Shown here: piece after piece, positions 1-12,264 of the stretch
Position numbering within the stretch: position 1 is the stretch's first letter
Layout: each line of letters opens with the position of its first letter
Position numbers and translations under genes: made by a program
Notes under the pieces: generated by a model
Told to the model about the DNA's origin: nothing
Seen by the model: the letters and a program-made list of their open reading frames with translations, nothing else
Database searches by the model: none
NCBI GenBank assembly: GCA_003640385.1
Contig: RCAB01000224.1
Coordinates: 1 to 64,000 of the forward strand
Source of the DNA: Setaria digitata
Lineage: Eukaryota; Nematoda; Chromadorea; Rhabditida; Setariidae
Reading direction: 5' to 3'
Length of the DNA: 64,000 nt

Positions 1-83
1 TTTATGTATCAGACTAACTTGTATCATTCCTTCAGAAACTGATCTGACTGCTTGTCTTGTGTTTAATCCTCGAATTTTTATAG

Positions 84-3000
84 AAAGTTATCAACAAATC
101 GTAATGATTCCAGTCTGCTGAGCTGGCTTGGACTTGGCTCGAATTATGATAACAAGGAATCTACGCCAACTGCTGATCAGCAGGAAATTATAAAAGTTAG
201 TTTGATCTTTGTCTCTTTTTTTCAAATTCAAAGTTATTTGGAGCATGGAATCAGAAATTAAATTAAAAGCTGGTGAAACAAATAGTTTTTCTTACTGCAG
301 ATGGCTCAAGAGGTAATAGCTGAATGTCATCCAGAACAGCTCATCGCTGACGGCAAATATCTCACCTCGTCCGCTCTTTCTGAGCTTATTGGTGCAATTA
401 TTCAAGCTTCTACAAATATTGCTCACAAAGAAACAGATAAGACTGAATCTGTGACAAGAAAATTGAAAGAACAGGTTTGCAGGTTTTTAGATCAAGCTTC
501 TTATCCTTTGTTTTGTATCTTTTAGATTTTTTGACTTATAATTGAATTTCCACGGTTTGGTAAGCGAGGAATCTTGTAATTTACTGAATTCTTCACTTCT
601 TAGCTATGCAGATATCCGAGAATTCTTTCGTCTTTCATCATTAATTTCTTTTGAATATGGTTCTCTGTCTCTATCTAATGTTCTCTCCATGTAACATTTT
701 TTTTCAGGAAGAGGACGCACTTGTGCTTTATCTGGAAATGATGGTTAGCATAGCACTGGAAAACAAGGATCGCCTGTCGCAGATATGGACTCCAATCAAG
801 CAGCATTTGCAATGGCTTATGAGTAGTTTTGGTAGGAACCCGCTGGTTGTGGAAAGAGCGGTTGTTGGCTTATTAAGAATTGCAAACAGGAATTTGTACC
901 GTCTCAAAGATGATATTGCTGATGACATCCTGCAGTCTTTAGGAATTCTCTTGGTTTGTGACGAGTGCTTTTCATATCTACACAGTTGATCGAAGTTTCT
1001 CATCTCTTAGGATTTTTATATTCACATTGTAAAAAAGGCTTTTGAACTTCACTGCATTTATCCCATAATCAGTAGCATGCTTTAGAAGCTACCAGCTCCA
1101 GCGATGTTCATGTTTTCTCGACAAATTGCTTATGGTTTACATGAATTGTTGCGCACAAATGCTGCAAATGTGCATCGACGCGAGCATTGGGTAGTCCTTT
1201 TCGGGTTACTGGAAGCTGCAGGAGCTGGTGTGTATCCAGAGGATTTCAACACGCAGTTTGATGTTGTCAGTTGTTATTTTAGCTCTTGTGGCTCAGTTTT
1301 TCCATACATTTTGTACATCCGAAGTTATTCTTGTCTCGATAAAAATTATTCTCAAAGTATCTTTATTTTACCATTATTCTTAATAATATTGGCTTTAATG
1401 TGCGATTATTTCTTGCAAACTTTTTTATGTATGACGTAATGACGTCCCCTTAATTAAGGTATGGGAGTCTTGGACTTTTTAAATTGTGAGTTTCTTTCTT
1501 TTTTTTTTTCTTTCAGGAATTACATTCTCCATTTGCTCAAGAGAAAACGAAAATTCTGAGCCGACAAGTACACAGCGATACAGAACCATGCTTAAATCGT
1601 CCTCGAATTGATAATACAAGTGAAGCGATCTCTATTGAGAGAGGATATACATCTGATGTCGTTCAGGGTGCATTATTTCTCGTACTTTGAAACTCCTTAG
1701 CTTTTATTCAATATTTATCTAAATTTTGATTCTATATCTTTAGGTTTTCTGTCCGAAATTTCTTGAAAGCTTACTGAATTTAGCTTTGTAGGATCAGTAT
1801 CATCCTTTTCAACACTTTCGGAGCGTATTGATAGTGCACGATCGTTAGTAAAGGAGCCAAGCACCGAGTGGATACACGTTGATCATAAAGATGGTATGTT
1901 TTATGTATTTGATTATTCCAGACCTTTGTATTTGAAAGTTTGAGATATTTAAGGTGGGGAAATAAATGGCACTGTTTATCAGGATGATCGGAATATGAAA
2001 CATAGCGTATTGTTTTTTGTTCATCAATTAGAAATTCACTGAGTTCTTTCCCTTCTTTCCTTTCCTGTTGAACAATTTGTATTTTTATTTCGTTAAATGA
2101 AAAAAATATGTACCTCTTTTTCTGTTAGGATGTGACATTCGAGACTTCGAAATCTGTTTCAGCAGCATTTGTTGCACAACAACAGCTGCAACTTAGAGTG
2201 ACTGAAAAGCATATATATTCTAGTGTTTTCGACCGCGGCACCGTTGTTCTACGTATTAATCTTGCAAGGTTGACTTTCAAAATTTTGCACTCTTTTGAGT
2301 TTGATTTGTTCACTTTTAGATTTGAAGTTATTAATTCATTTATTTTTAGACACGACCCTCTAGCTTTTCTCAAAGTAGGAGAAACGCTATCATTTCTGGC
2401 TCGAGACGCAGCTCATATCACTCCAGACAACTTTGATTCTTGTATAGAATGTCTGCGTTCATGCACCGAAGCTAGTTTGGATGGTGGAAGGTGTGAACAT
2501 ATCCACTCCTATTTTTTAATTTTTTTTCATTAGCATTTTCTGGTCGTCGGTTTTAGTGGATTCATTAGAGAGAAATTATAAATTTGTTTGGAATGGTTTT
2601 GATGAAAAGTTTAAATTCTGCAGATACGCTGCTGGTCCACTCAGTGATGATGCTCAAAGTCAGCTGCGAAGTGTTTTAAGAGATGAAAAATTAAAGCATA
2701 GTAAGCAAGGTCTGTTTCTAAACTTCGTGAGAACTTCAGTTATGTGAATGAAAGTTCCACTTCAATGGAAATTTGTAGGTTTTTTTTTTTTCTCTCTCTC
2801 TCTCTAAGGCAAAATTTGCTTCTTGTTATTTTTTATACTGCAGATCGAAGTAACCGTAAGCATATGTCTCTGGGTGCCAGGAATAACTGTGAAGATGAGG
2901 AAACGTTATCCCAAATTGAACCACAGAAACTGTCGGCAAGCTACCAACAGGTCATTAAATTAAAATTAGAAAGTCCGTTTCTCGTGTGAAAACTGCATAA

Positions 3001-5624
3001 TTCATTTTTCAGAGTCAATGAGTAAAATTAATTTTTTGGATTAAGAATAAAATTTATGCAATGGGATAAATAGTACAGTCAACTTTTTTTTACAAGGAGA
3101 CTTGTAACAGACTTGTAACATTCTTTTATTGCAGGTCGCTTTCCAAATACTTGATTTGTGTCATACGTTACATGTGAAAGGTGCTACAATATATCGCAGC
3201 TGGGCTGATGGTGGAGCCGAAGTAGGCCCTTACCGCTTATTTTTTTTGCGGAGATGGAAGTCTGGATTTGTCATTTAAGCTTATTCTTCGTCATTTATTT
3301 TATTCATATATTTAATATTTGTCAGTCGGTTATTTACTTCCAGATTGATTCAAGTTTGCCAGCTTTATGGAACCACTGCTGGCGACCACTTTTACAGTGT
3401 ATAGCTCGTTTGTGTTGCGATTGTAGACGGCAAGTACGAACACAAGCGCTTAATTTCCTCGTGGTAAATTTTGATAATTCTGCAGTCAAATTTTTGATCT
3501 GATCATTCTTTTTAAATAATTTAGCGGGCCTTTCTAATACCGGAAATGCAAGAGATGAGTGGAAAGCAATGGGAGGAGTGTTTTGGCGAAGTACTTTTTC
3601 CTCTCTTACAAAAATTGCTGGAGAATTTATCACCGATGGATCCAATTGGAATGGAAGAGACACGGGTACGAGCTATGCAGCTGATTTCAAAAACTCTACT
3701 CAATCATTTGATGTAGGTTTAAGTTATTTTGTTTGAATTCTGATTGAAATCTGTCAAGAGTTTTCAGATTTCAAATGTGGTGATATATTCTTTATAAGAA
3801 ATATATCCCATATATTTTCTTCAGCAATCTTTAAAAAGTGCTACAAAATTGCAATTGTGAGTTCTTGTTATGATCTAAATTACTGAATACTTCTTTCGTC
3901 CTCCAGAATTTTCTTTATTGTCTAAGTCCTTTCATTCTTCAGACTTCAATGAACTACTAATTAGTTATAGATAGTAAGTTCCTGAAATGATGATTTTGGA
4001 AGGTTTTTTCAGGCCTTTAAGTTTATTGGGGTCATTTTCTTCGCTCTGGCTACGTTTGTTAGATTATATGAATCAGTATCTTCATGCGGACCGTAGTGAT
4101 CTCTTATCCGAAGCGATTCCGGAATCCTTAAAGAACATGGTTCTTGTTATGGACAACACTCAGATGTTCAACACTATACCCGATTTATACGATATGACCG
4201 TAGCGCGGATTGGTACATTTTTGCCTGGTTTACTTGCCGAAGTAATGCCTGGCCCGCCGAGAAGGTACTTTTTTCCTTAGTGTGGATGTAATTTGAGATT
4301 CTATCACACAAATTTTTTTTTTTTAAATTCTCAAAACTTCTGTGTGGAATTCCTACACGATTTGCAGATCAAATGCACCAGACATAAAGTTGGAGGAAAC
4401 GTTGGAGACAAATCTCTGCAACAAAACCACTGAGACTTCTAGTACTAACTTCCGAGAAGCTACACCAATACTTTCTCAACAATTCAGTATTAATAGACAA
4501 GTAATGATTGCTCCACCAATCGACTTGGTTCACCCTCCAGACTCTGATCGGTTAGAACCTGGAACCATCCGGAACAATGAAACTGCGAAGTCCACCAACA
4601 TATCAGACACTGTGAAGCACATTCCAATTCTGGAACTGGTATGAGCAGTCCACTTTGTTTTTTATGTTTCCAGAGTTGCTGAAGTGCAGCGATGCATCTA
4701 TGCGTTGTGCTTAGATCAAATTTGTATCAGTATTTTCTTAGTAGTTCGGTTTATGTAACACATTATTTTTGCAAACTGTACCTTCTCGTCATCTTTAAAT
4801 TTCTTTTTTCCTTTTTTTGCCATAGAAATTTTTGTCTTTTTTCAAGCATCTGTTGCAGGAAGAAGTAATCGTTCATCCTGGTAGTGTCTCTTCGCCTAAC
4901 CAACCACATTCTGTTCCATGTGCAGTAAATGGGCAATTTTCGACACCATTTTCAAGAACAGAACCTCCCTGTAACCAGGGAGGAACTGCTTATGATGAAT
5001 CACTGCGAAATCAGTTCTCGCTTGCTCAAACTGCACAAATGTACAACAGTAATTATATTCACGACATTGAAAGACAAATGCATGTAAGTTGAAACGCAGG
5101 TCACACAAATTGCTCTTATTAATTACTATAAGAGAAAATTTGCGTAAATTATGCATGTAAATAGCACAGATGATGTATCTGGAATTGCATAATTTTACTG
5201 TGCCCAGTCATCTCTAAAATATTTTGTTCATTGTTAGGTAGCACCATCTCAGTTGTGTGCTCAGCAACAGCTACAGCATTCTTCATATATTATTAGCCAA
5301 CCACCACAAGTCTCTTGCCAGTTGCCTTCACCGCACATACCAGTGATGTTGACTGCTAGTGGGCCTTTAGTCCCATCACCAAACAGTGCATTTTCACCTC
5401 CAGTATCTTCATCGATTCGATCTGTTACTGAAGCTGCTGAAGTGCCTAAGGTATAAGTGCTTCTTATATTTTTTTTTTTTTTTTTTTGTTAACGGTGTAC
5501 ATTTCAAGAACGGTATGATGTACGTAAAATTTGACTATCGTTGTTGTATGTTAGCAAGACTACACACTTTCAGCCAGCATTGCAGGAAGAACAGAATGCA
5601 GTGGTAACACCGAAAATAAACTAA
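84..5624 (+). CDS. gbf-1: GBF1-type large Arf guanine-nucleotide exchange factor, C-terminal part (5' partial)
   Basis: GBF1 activates Arf GTPases at the cis-Golgi and ER-Golgi intermediate compartment, recruiting COPI. This window carries the region downstream of the Sec7 domain, the HDS (homology downstream of Sec7) part. Exons by splice site and phase: 84-195, 301-474, 708-953, 1086-1265, 1517-1667, 1792-1877 or 1893, 2129-2268, 2350-2490, 2624-2700 (or 2709), 2844-2950, 3135-3221, 3344-3463, 3525-3712, 4013-4264, 4368-4638, 4826-5083, 5238-5450, 5574-5624. Diagnostic family stretches are [20 protein letters not shown] (exon at 1086), [11 protein letters not shown] (2350), [15 protein letters not shown] (3344) and [20 protein letters not shown] (4013). 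The tail from 4368 is proline- and glutamine-rich, and the last residues are VVTPKIN followed by TAA. The Sec7 domain lies upstream of the window. The 1893/2129 junction does not keep phase, but donor 1878 does. Confidence 0.93.
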
Positions 5625-5681
5625 AGAGGTCGTCCAAATTCTTCAAAAAGGATTTTAAAGGTTTGTTAAGTGGGAAGGAGA

Positions 5682-5687
5682 AATAAA
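5682..5687 (+). promoter_or_regulatory. Poly(A) signal of the GBF1 gene
   Basis: An AATAAA hexamer lies about 58 bases after the GBF1 stop codon at 5622-5624, a normal distance for a nematode 3' UTR. Another AATAAA near 5850 could serve a longer UTR. Confidence 0.5.
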
Positions 5688-6400
5688 GTGTACACCAAGC
5701 ATTTTCTTTTAATGTTCAATCTCTTGTTGGGATTACCATTCCACTATGGGATCGTATTGCTCTTTCTTCTTATTTCTTTCTAATCTTCTAATTTTTGGAT
5801 ATATTCGCTTTGTGATCATATCATCCTTTCTATTTCCTTCATAATGTGTAAATAAATTAAGACTCGTGTGGGGGTACTTTTGTATCTAGATTACTGAAGA
5901 ATTCCTTGACATTCTTTCTTCACTCTGTATTGTTATGAACTGATATGTCTAATTAGTGGTGATTCCTCGATATTTGCCGTTTCTGTAATATTCCGTTGCA
6001 GCAGATTATTTGTTACATTTTTGTGCATAAATTATTGATAGCCCGCTTAAGAAGATGGTCAGATTAAAATTTTTCCTTTAAAAAAATGAACAGTAGTGAA
6101 CTTAGTAATTTAATTCCGTAATCGAAAAATAGGTAGTTAAGTCGGTGTATCTGTGATTAATAATTAATTAATGCGATTAAGATATGTTTAATCCGCATAC
6201 AGAAGACATATGCAGTCTTTTTCATGCAATTTCCATAGTCTGCGTAAGTCTCTTTTTGACGACATTTCCTGAGCTCCTTTAGTAGTTTTGTTTAGCATCC
6301 TTTATTTTTAACAGCCACTGTAATTATATTTGTGCAATGTATGGATGGATAAATATTCATTATGGGAATGTTACAAGTGACACTGTTCTTCCAGAACATT
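5688..6400. other. Intergenic gap between convergent GBF1 and CRIB-protein genes
   Basis: AT-rich with no coding-like island on either strand. It holds the 3' ends of two tail-to-tail genes. TTTATT at 6301-6306 reads AATAAA on the - strand, about 95 bases beyond the stop codon of the - strand gene. Confidence 0.5.
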
Positions 6401-8819
6401 TTACCACTCTTCTTCACTGTTTCCACTCTCTTCTGCAAAAAGGACGAATTGAATTTGAGAAAGCCTGTTTGGATGTAAACCCTTCTTACTGATTAATACT
6501 GAAACAGCTGGCGTTACTTTTTTTTTATTGGCAATAAGCTAGAACTATTATTGCTTACCTTCAGAGCTTTCTTCTGCTATTCGTTCCCGACGCTGTTGAA
6601 TTTTCTGAATGAATGTATCTCCAAAGTTCCCTGTAAATCTTTTCGGATTCTTAGTTTTACTGTTAATATATTTTGGAGCAAGCTTTTTGTCCGAATGACC
6701 CATCTCCTGAAATAAATTCGTCGTTGTGAAGGAAGGATTAAAATATTCTATTGTATCTGTATGTTTTTGAGAAGTAGTTTGTACCTGAGTTGCAGGTTGG
6801 TTTTGTGGGATGCTAAAAATATTAATTAACGATTAATTTCATGAAGGTGTGATCTTTGGTCCACAGCCTCCAAGACGCGAGATTGGCCTACCTGTTTCTT
6901 CAAATATATTTTTATGTAAATTTGACATCACGTCATGGACTTACCGGGTCACCACTCTTTTGATTATTTAATAGGACGAGACTGACATGTGGTTTGTTTT
7001 CGAACGAAATTGATTTCCGGCCATTTTTCTGCAATAATTTCAACAAAGGAAAGGAGAGAAAAAGGATTCATCTAAAATACAATTTAAAAAAAAGTGTGAC
7101 TTATTAGTCAAGATTTTCCAAATATTCGTCCAAGCAATATAAGTCATAAAAAAAGTTTTTTTAGGAACACAAAAAGACCTTTGCCTGATCAAAATATTTC
7201 ACAGTGCTTAAAGTTCTTCTTGACTGCTTATAAGATCGAAGACGTCTGCAAAAGCATCAACATATACAGTAAATAGTATACATTTTTCATAGATACTCTA
7301 ATTAGATTGCAATGTTTGCAACCTTGTTTAAAATACAGAATTAGATACTCTATCTGGTGTAATTAACAAGGTTAAAGTGCTCTTAAATTACAGCAGATGC
7401 TGATGTTCAGATTAGTTATAGTTTAAAGTACTAGACTTTTTATTTCAGTTGGATATTTTAATTAGATTGAATCGAATTCCAGTATTAAGCTATTTCATAT
7501 TTCATAGCATTAGATATTTTATTTAGATTTGATTACAGCATTACACATTGTTTCGTCTAGGTTACTGCATTAGGCTACTAAACGGGTGATAAACTGTTTA
7601 GATTAAATAGATTAGATTTTGGTATTAGATAACTCATTTTGATTGGGTTACAGTGTGAATGTTCTAATTAATATAGTAAGCTACATTGACTATATATAGT
7701 ATTAGATCTTCTATCTTAACCCAGTATTGAGATATTTAATTAGATTATTGTGGCATATAATTCAATTTGCACTAGATTACATTTCGTATTCAGATTAGTC
7801 TACAGCATTAGAATATTGGACACTCCATTTAGACTAGATTATAGCTCTGTTAATATAATTAATGGATTCACAATGAGCATAATGATTTTATTTATGATAC
7901 ATGCTGTCTTTTGCGTTTTTTAAATTGCATTGTCGTTCCGTTGATATTTTCTCATCTTTTCTTTCCTGAAATTTTTTGCTAAAAAGATGGATATTTCCAG
8001 ACTTTTTTTGTCAAACTTAGCAACTTACAAATTGTTAATTTATAAATGATTACAAATTTGTAAATAATTTAAAGATATAAAAATATTCAGTGCTTTTACT
8101 ACGGTATTTTCAAACCGACAAAAAAGTTAACTAAAATTTTTGATTGGAATTAGCCTTCCGTGATTTTTTTACCGTTGAGCATTCCTCTGCTAATAGCGTT
8201 CGCACAGAATAACAGTCGAAAAGTTGTTCTGTTTCATGAAGAATCCTCCTTAACAAATCGTTATCATTCTCATCATAACCGTGCACTGAATCCACTCCAA
8301 TATGAATTTTATGCCTTAAAAATTTTATTGTTCTTTTAAGTATTTTAAGCAATTTTTTCTCTTAAAAATTTTTTGCCTAACATTTAAGAAAGAAATAATT
8401 AAAATTTGACAATTTCCGCCTATATTTAAGATTTTTGAAAGGAAATTTCCCTTCTCCATCACCTTCTCCTTCGAATAAGTCTGGAAACTTACTCGAAATT
8501 TACAGGTTCACTAATTTCTAATTGTTCCATCTTATCGGCAGCAATACACGAAATATACTTCGAGAATTTCCACTGGCTATTTTTGTTAGCAGAGAAAGAG
8601 TTTATTCGAAAAAACAATTTCCTCAATACTGCTTGAAGAACTGTAGAAAAAAAAAGAATGAAATTTTCATTTCGATCTGTCTGTGTTTTGTATATTTTGT
8701 GCAAATAAGTTTTTTATCAGTTTGATAGCAGAAATTTTCTATTGCTAACATTTATTATTTTAAAATTTTTTGGAAAAAAAAGAAAGCGTACCACTTAATA
8801 AATGTTGCCATTTTTTCAT
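6401..8819 (-). CDS. Small CRIB/GBD-domain protein with WASP-like C-helix and acidic-Trp tail
   Basis: Six exons join in phase: 8819-8792, 8640-8493, 8314-8173, 7028-6945, 6706-6559 and 6432-6401 (582 nt, 193 residues). Residues 10-38 are basic and hydrophobic (VLRKLFFRINSF). Residues 52-67 match the Cdc42/Rac-binding CRIB consensus ISxPxxFxHxxHxG as ISEPVNFEHKIHIGVD. A leucine-rich helix follows (NDLLRRILHETEQLF, about 77-91). Residues 162-178 (FGDTFIQKIQQRRERIA) resemble the WASP C helix, and the protein ends EESSEEESGNSEEEW, like the acidic Arp2/3-binding tail with its conserved Trp. There is no WH1 domain, no polyproline and no clear WH2. The CRIB core itself reads closer to PAK than to WASP. 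The start was chosen because ATG 8819 is the only nearby start in phase with exon 2, just after a TTAACAG acceptor at 8825 that suits SL1 trans-splicing. The Rho-GTPase effector role is inferred from CRIB; Arp2/3 binding is a hypothesis. Confidence 0.72.
7290..7870. repeat. Degenerate ATTAGA-rich repeat tract in an intron
   Basis: The motif ATTAGA or TTAGAT recurs many times, often next to TTACAGCATTAGA-like or TAGATTACAG-like phrases, at irregular 25-50 base spacing. It looks like a decayed minisatellite. It sits inside the intron 7029-8172 of the CRIB-protein gene. Confidence 0.5.
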
Positions 8820-8929
8820 CAGTCCTGTTAACAGTGTGAATATTCTTCTAGGAGAGTGCTGAAGATAATGCACTCACTAACTGATTAGTTAGTCATTTTG
8901 CAAACTTTTTTAAATCAATTTTTTAAAAT

Positions 8930-9115
8930 TTGGAAGAGCACAAAGAAATGGTTGAAGTTCGATTTTCAAGGATTTTTGAAAAAAAAAAACTGAAAGAATT
9001 AGATGAAATAAGTTTCAATCATTTAATGGAATGCTCGTCTAAATTAGTTCAAAACTTAAAATGTCAATACCGCAATTTCAATTTGTTCAATCGGAAAGCT
9101 ATCACTGGAAAATGA
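8930..9115 (+). pseudogene. Possible coding remnant, charged 60-residue open frame
   Basis: The frame reads EEHKEMVEVRFSRIFEKKKL, then more charged and helical residues, and ends in RKAITGK before TGA. Its composition is more coding-like than the surrounding DNA, but I found no acceptor, donor or second exon to join it to, and I do not recognise the protein. It is divergent from the CRIB gene, whose start is about 110 bases away. It could be a small gene, an exon remnant or a chance frame. Confidence 0.2.
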
Positions 9116-11809
9116 TTTTGTTTCCAATAAATTATCCACATTCTTCTGTCTCATTCCTAAATATATGTTAATTTAAACTTTAATTAACTTAAATTTTTGC
9201 AAAATTTTATTTCCATCTCAGTTATACATACATTTTTCTCATTTCAACATACCCGAATGTAAAGAATGTAATCGAATTGATGAGAGCAGTAGCATCTGAA
9301 AAAATTCTTCTGCTTTCCTTTTTAGGCAAAAATTTAAACCATAAATTTTGCTGTCATTTGTATGCACTGCAATGAAATTTGTACTGCTCTTTTCAAATCT
9401 CATCGTTGAATCCCTGAAGCATATTATTTTGATAATAAATTAGGAAAGTTAAGTTAGAAATAATGATAATTTAAGGCAGCATATCTTGGATGACATTGGG
9501 AAATTTGTTAATTTGGAAAAAGAAAGTTGAAAAAAAAGGAAAAAACTTTTACAGAATAATTGTCCACTTATGAATGGTACACTCGAACTGAGAGGAAGTA
9601 TTAGACTCGATTAGACTGAGGAAAGTTAGATTCTGTTGGAAATCATAAATGTAGCACACTAAACCATCTTCAATTTTTTTCCACTTCATTATCTTGAAAT
9701 TACTCTCCAGTAGTTCAACCATACCACCAATTAGTATCTATAATTAGTATTTTTACCAAGCTTAAATATAAATTATCTGGCCCACTAATTGATTAATTCA
9801 TTGATGAAAAGTATGCTGGAAAGAAATTTTATTGAATTTAAAGAATTTTTGTTGTCTCTTAGGAAACAAGAAATCATAACTCAACAAAATAATAATAATG
9901 GTTCGTGACAATTATTTTTTCATAAATGTTTAAATGGATGCTGCACTGATGTAAATAAAATGATGACATAAAAAATACATAAATAGTCCATTTTTAGTAC
10001 TAGTAACAATAAATTTTTTTGCACTAAAAGAGCTAGATATCACGCTTTTAGTTGAAAAAAAATATTTATAATTTAATTAATCTTGATACTGTAATTAACA
10101 GTAGCAGTTATTTCTTTATTATCATGTAGTTACTACATAGAAGTTTCTCTTTTTTTTTAAGAGAAAAGTATTAGTCAAAACTAATTTTTCATTTATAAAT
10201 AAAAATTAACGATGGAGTAAACGTAGAAAAAAGCTTACTCGACAATTGGAGCCGAATAATGTGCCAATTCTCGCCTTTAGATGCTCATTATCATTATCAT
10301 TTATCAGTGATGATTCCATGTTCCATCGCTAAATTCTATTTATGCTATCAGATCAGAAATATATTTGAACGATTTTCTCAGCAATGAATTTATTATAAAA
10401 ATTCCTTAACAATTCTCATTTGTTCCTTACCTTTTGCTTTACTATAAATCTTCGCTTCTCAACATTCATTCGAAATTTTGCAGTGACTTTAACTTCAAAA
10501 AAACATATTTATATATATTTACTTTCAAATTTTTGAAAACGATTTTCAGAAGTTATTTCGCATCGATTATATTGCTTTTCTGAAGTAAGTATTTTTGCTT
10601 CCCGTTACTTTCCTAAAATACATATTTAAATTTATCAATGAAAAGTAAGGAAAAAAAAAGAAAGTTTAAATGAAATGTAACCTTAATTTAGGTTTTTCTT
10701 CATCAAATGTTGCATTTGAGTTGAAATTTAAAAATAAATAAATAAAATTTCACTAGAAAAGGTAGCAAATTGTAGAAGATAGTCGCGGAGAATAGATTTT
10801 TGCTAGAGGAAAAGGATAGGAATGCAAAATGGAACGCAATAGTATGATTGCAATTATGAACGATTTGCGAAGTTTTTCAGTCATCGATGAATAAATGGAT
10901 GGACTTATCCTGTCCTCGTCACCTTTACCTGCTTATCTTTTGGTCTACACAATCTTGCTGCAGCTGAGATTAAATAATTAATTACTTAAATTTATATTTT
11001 CTCACTTTTACGTCTTTGTACACAATTCGAATTTCGTTATTTATATTTAATAAATAATCCCTCAACTTTTTTTGTTTCATTTTCATTTTTTTTTTTGAGG
11101 CATATTAAACTAAATTTACTTCCGGTTTATTAGACTAAATGCGAATTTTTAGATGAATTATTCCAATGGATAGTAAATTTGATTAAGTTTATTTGTTTGC
11201 TGAAATATTCCTCGAAAATTATTTTCTTTTTCGGATATTTTGTCCAATAAATTGAAAAAGATATTTTAGCAATAAAATTGATTGGACAGACATTTTATGC
11301 TGATCTGATTATTATAATATTGAGCTGTTAAAAATTTTCTCTTCAGAAAGATTATTCAAATTTAAAAGAATCAACAGTAACGCTAAGATATGCAACATTT
11401 TTTTTTTGTTCAAATTTTTTGCTGAAACAATTTAAATGGAAAATTTTTAGATTTCAAAGACTGGAAGCAGATAATAGACAACAGAATCGAAGAAATCGAA
11501 TAAAATTATAATGGATCATATAAGTACAAAAATTTAACTGACGGATTGTTCAAGTACTAAAAACGCTATAATTAGGTTACACTTTAATAGGAGATTTTTC
11601 GGCAATAAACTAAATGACAACTATGAGTTACCACACAGTAAAGCTGAAACAGAAATTATCAATCCGGTTAATTAAGACTTCTAATGGAATCAAAATTAGG
11701 GATATGAGATGTCACGCTGCTATTTTATGAAGCAGTGATATTTAAAAATTAGATAGATTAGCAATTTTTGGCACAATTTTTTTTACAAATGATTAACAAG
11801 CAAAGGTGA

Positions 11810-11853
11810 ATGCAGCATGCATTTTGCAACATGCATTACATTTTGCACACATT
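11810..11853. repeat. Left copy of a 44-base direct repeat
   Basis: The segment beginning ATGCAGCATGCAT is repeated at 12221-12264 with three mismatches, 411 bases downstream. Neither copy has an obvious coding role. Confidence 0.7.
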
Positions 11854-12220
11854 GTATAGCTCACAATACGGTGAACAATAACAGTTGTAAATTTCAAATG
11901 CCAATTGCTTTGTATTTGTTTACTTGCTTATCAGTCTTTTTGTTATCAAAATATATCATTTATTTCAGCGAAGAAATTTTGAATGTACCATGTAAAATGC
12001 CAATAAACGTAAACAGGTAGTTATTATATTAGCAAGCACAGGTGTAGCAGAAATAACTAGAAATAACCACGATATGATCTGCGTATAATGGTTAGGTTTT
12101 TTTTGTCTTCCACTAGTAACCACCTTCTAGCTTGTTGTTCAACATTTCTAAGACTTATTTGGTAAATTCTAGAGATATCTGGAAGACATGATACAGCATT
12201 ATGTTAATTTTGCTTATAAC

Positions 12221-12264
12221 ATGCAGCATGCATCTTGCGACATGCACTACATTTTGCACACATT
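12221..12264. repeat. Right copy of the 44-base direct repeat
   Basis: Partner of 11810-11853. The three substitutions between copies suggest an old duplication rather than an assembly join. No N separates them. Confidence 0.7.

Noticed and set aside
6785..6812. A 28-base exon in the CRIB-protein gene (between a TTTTTAG acceptor and a GTAC donor, - strand)
   Set aside because: Including it breaks the frame of the next exon. Joining 6945 directly to 6706 keeps phase 0.
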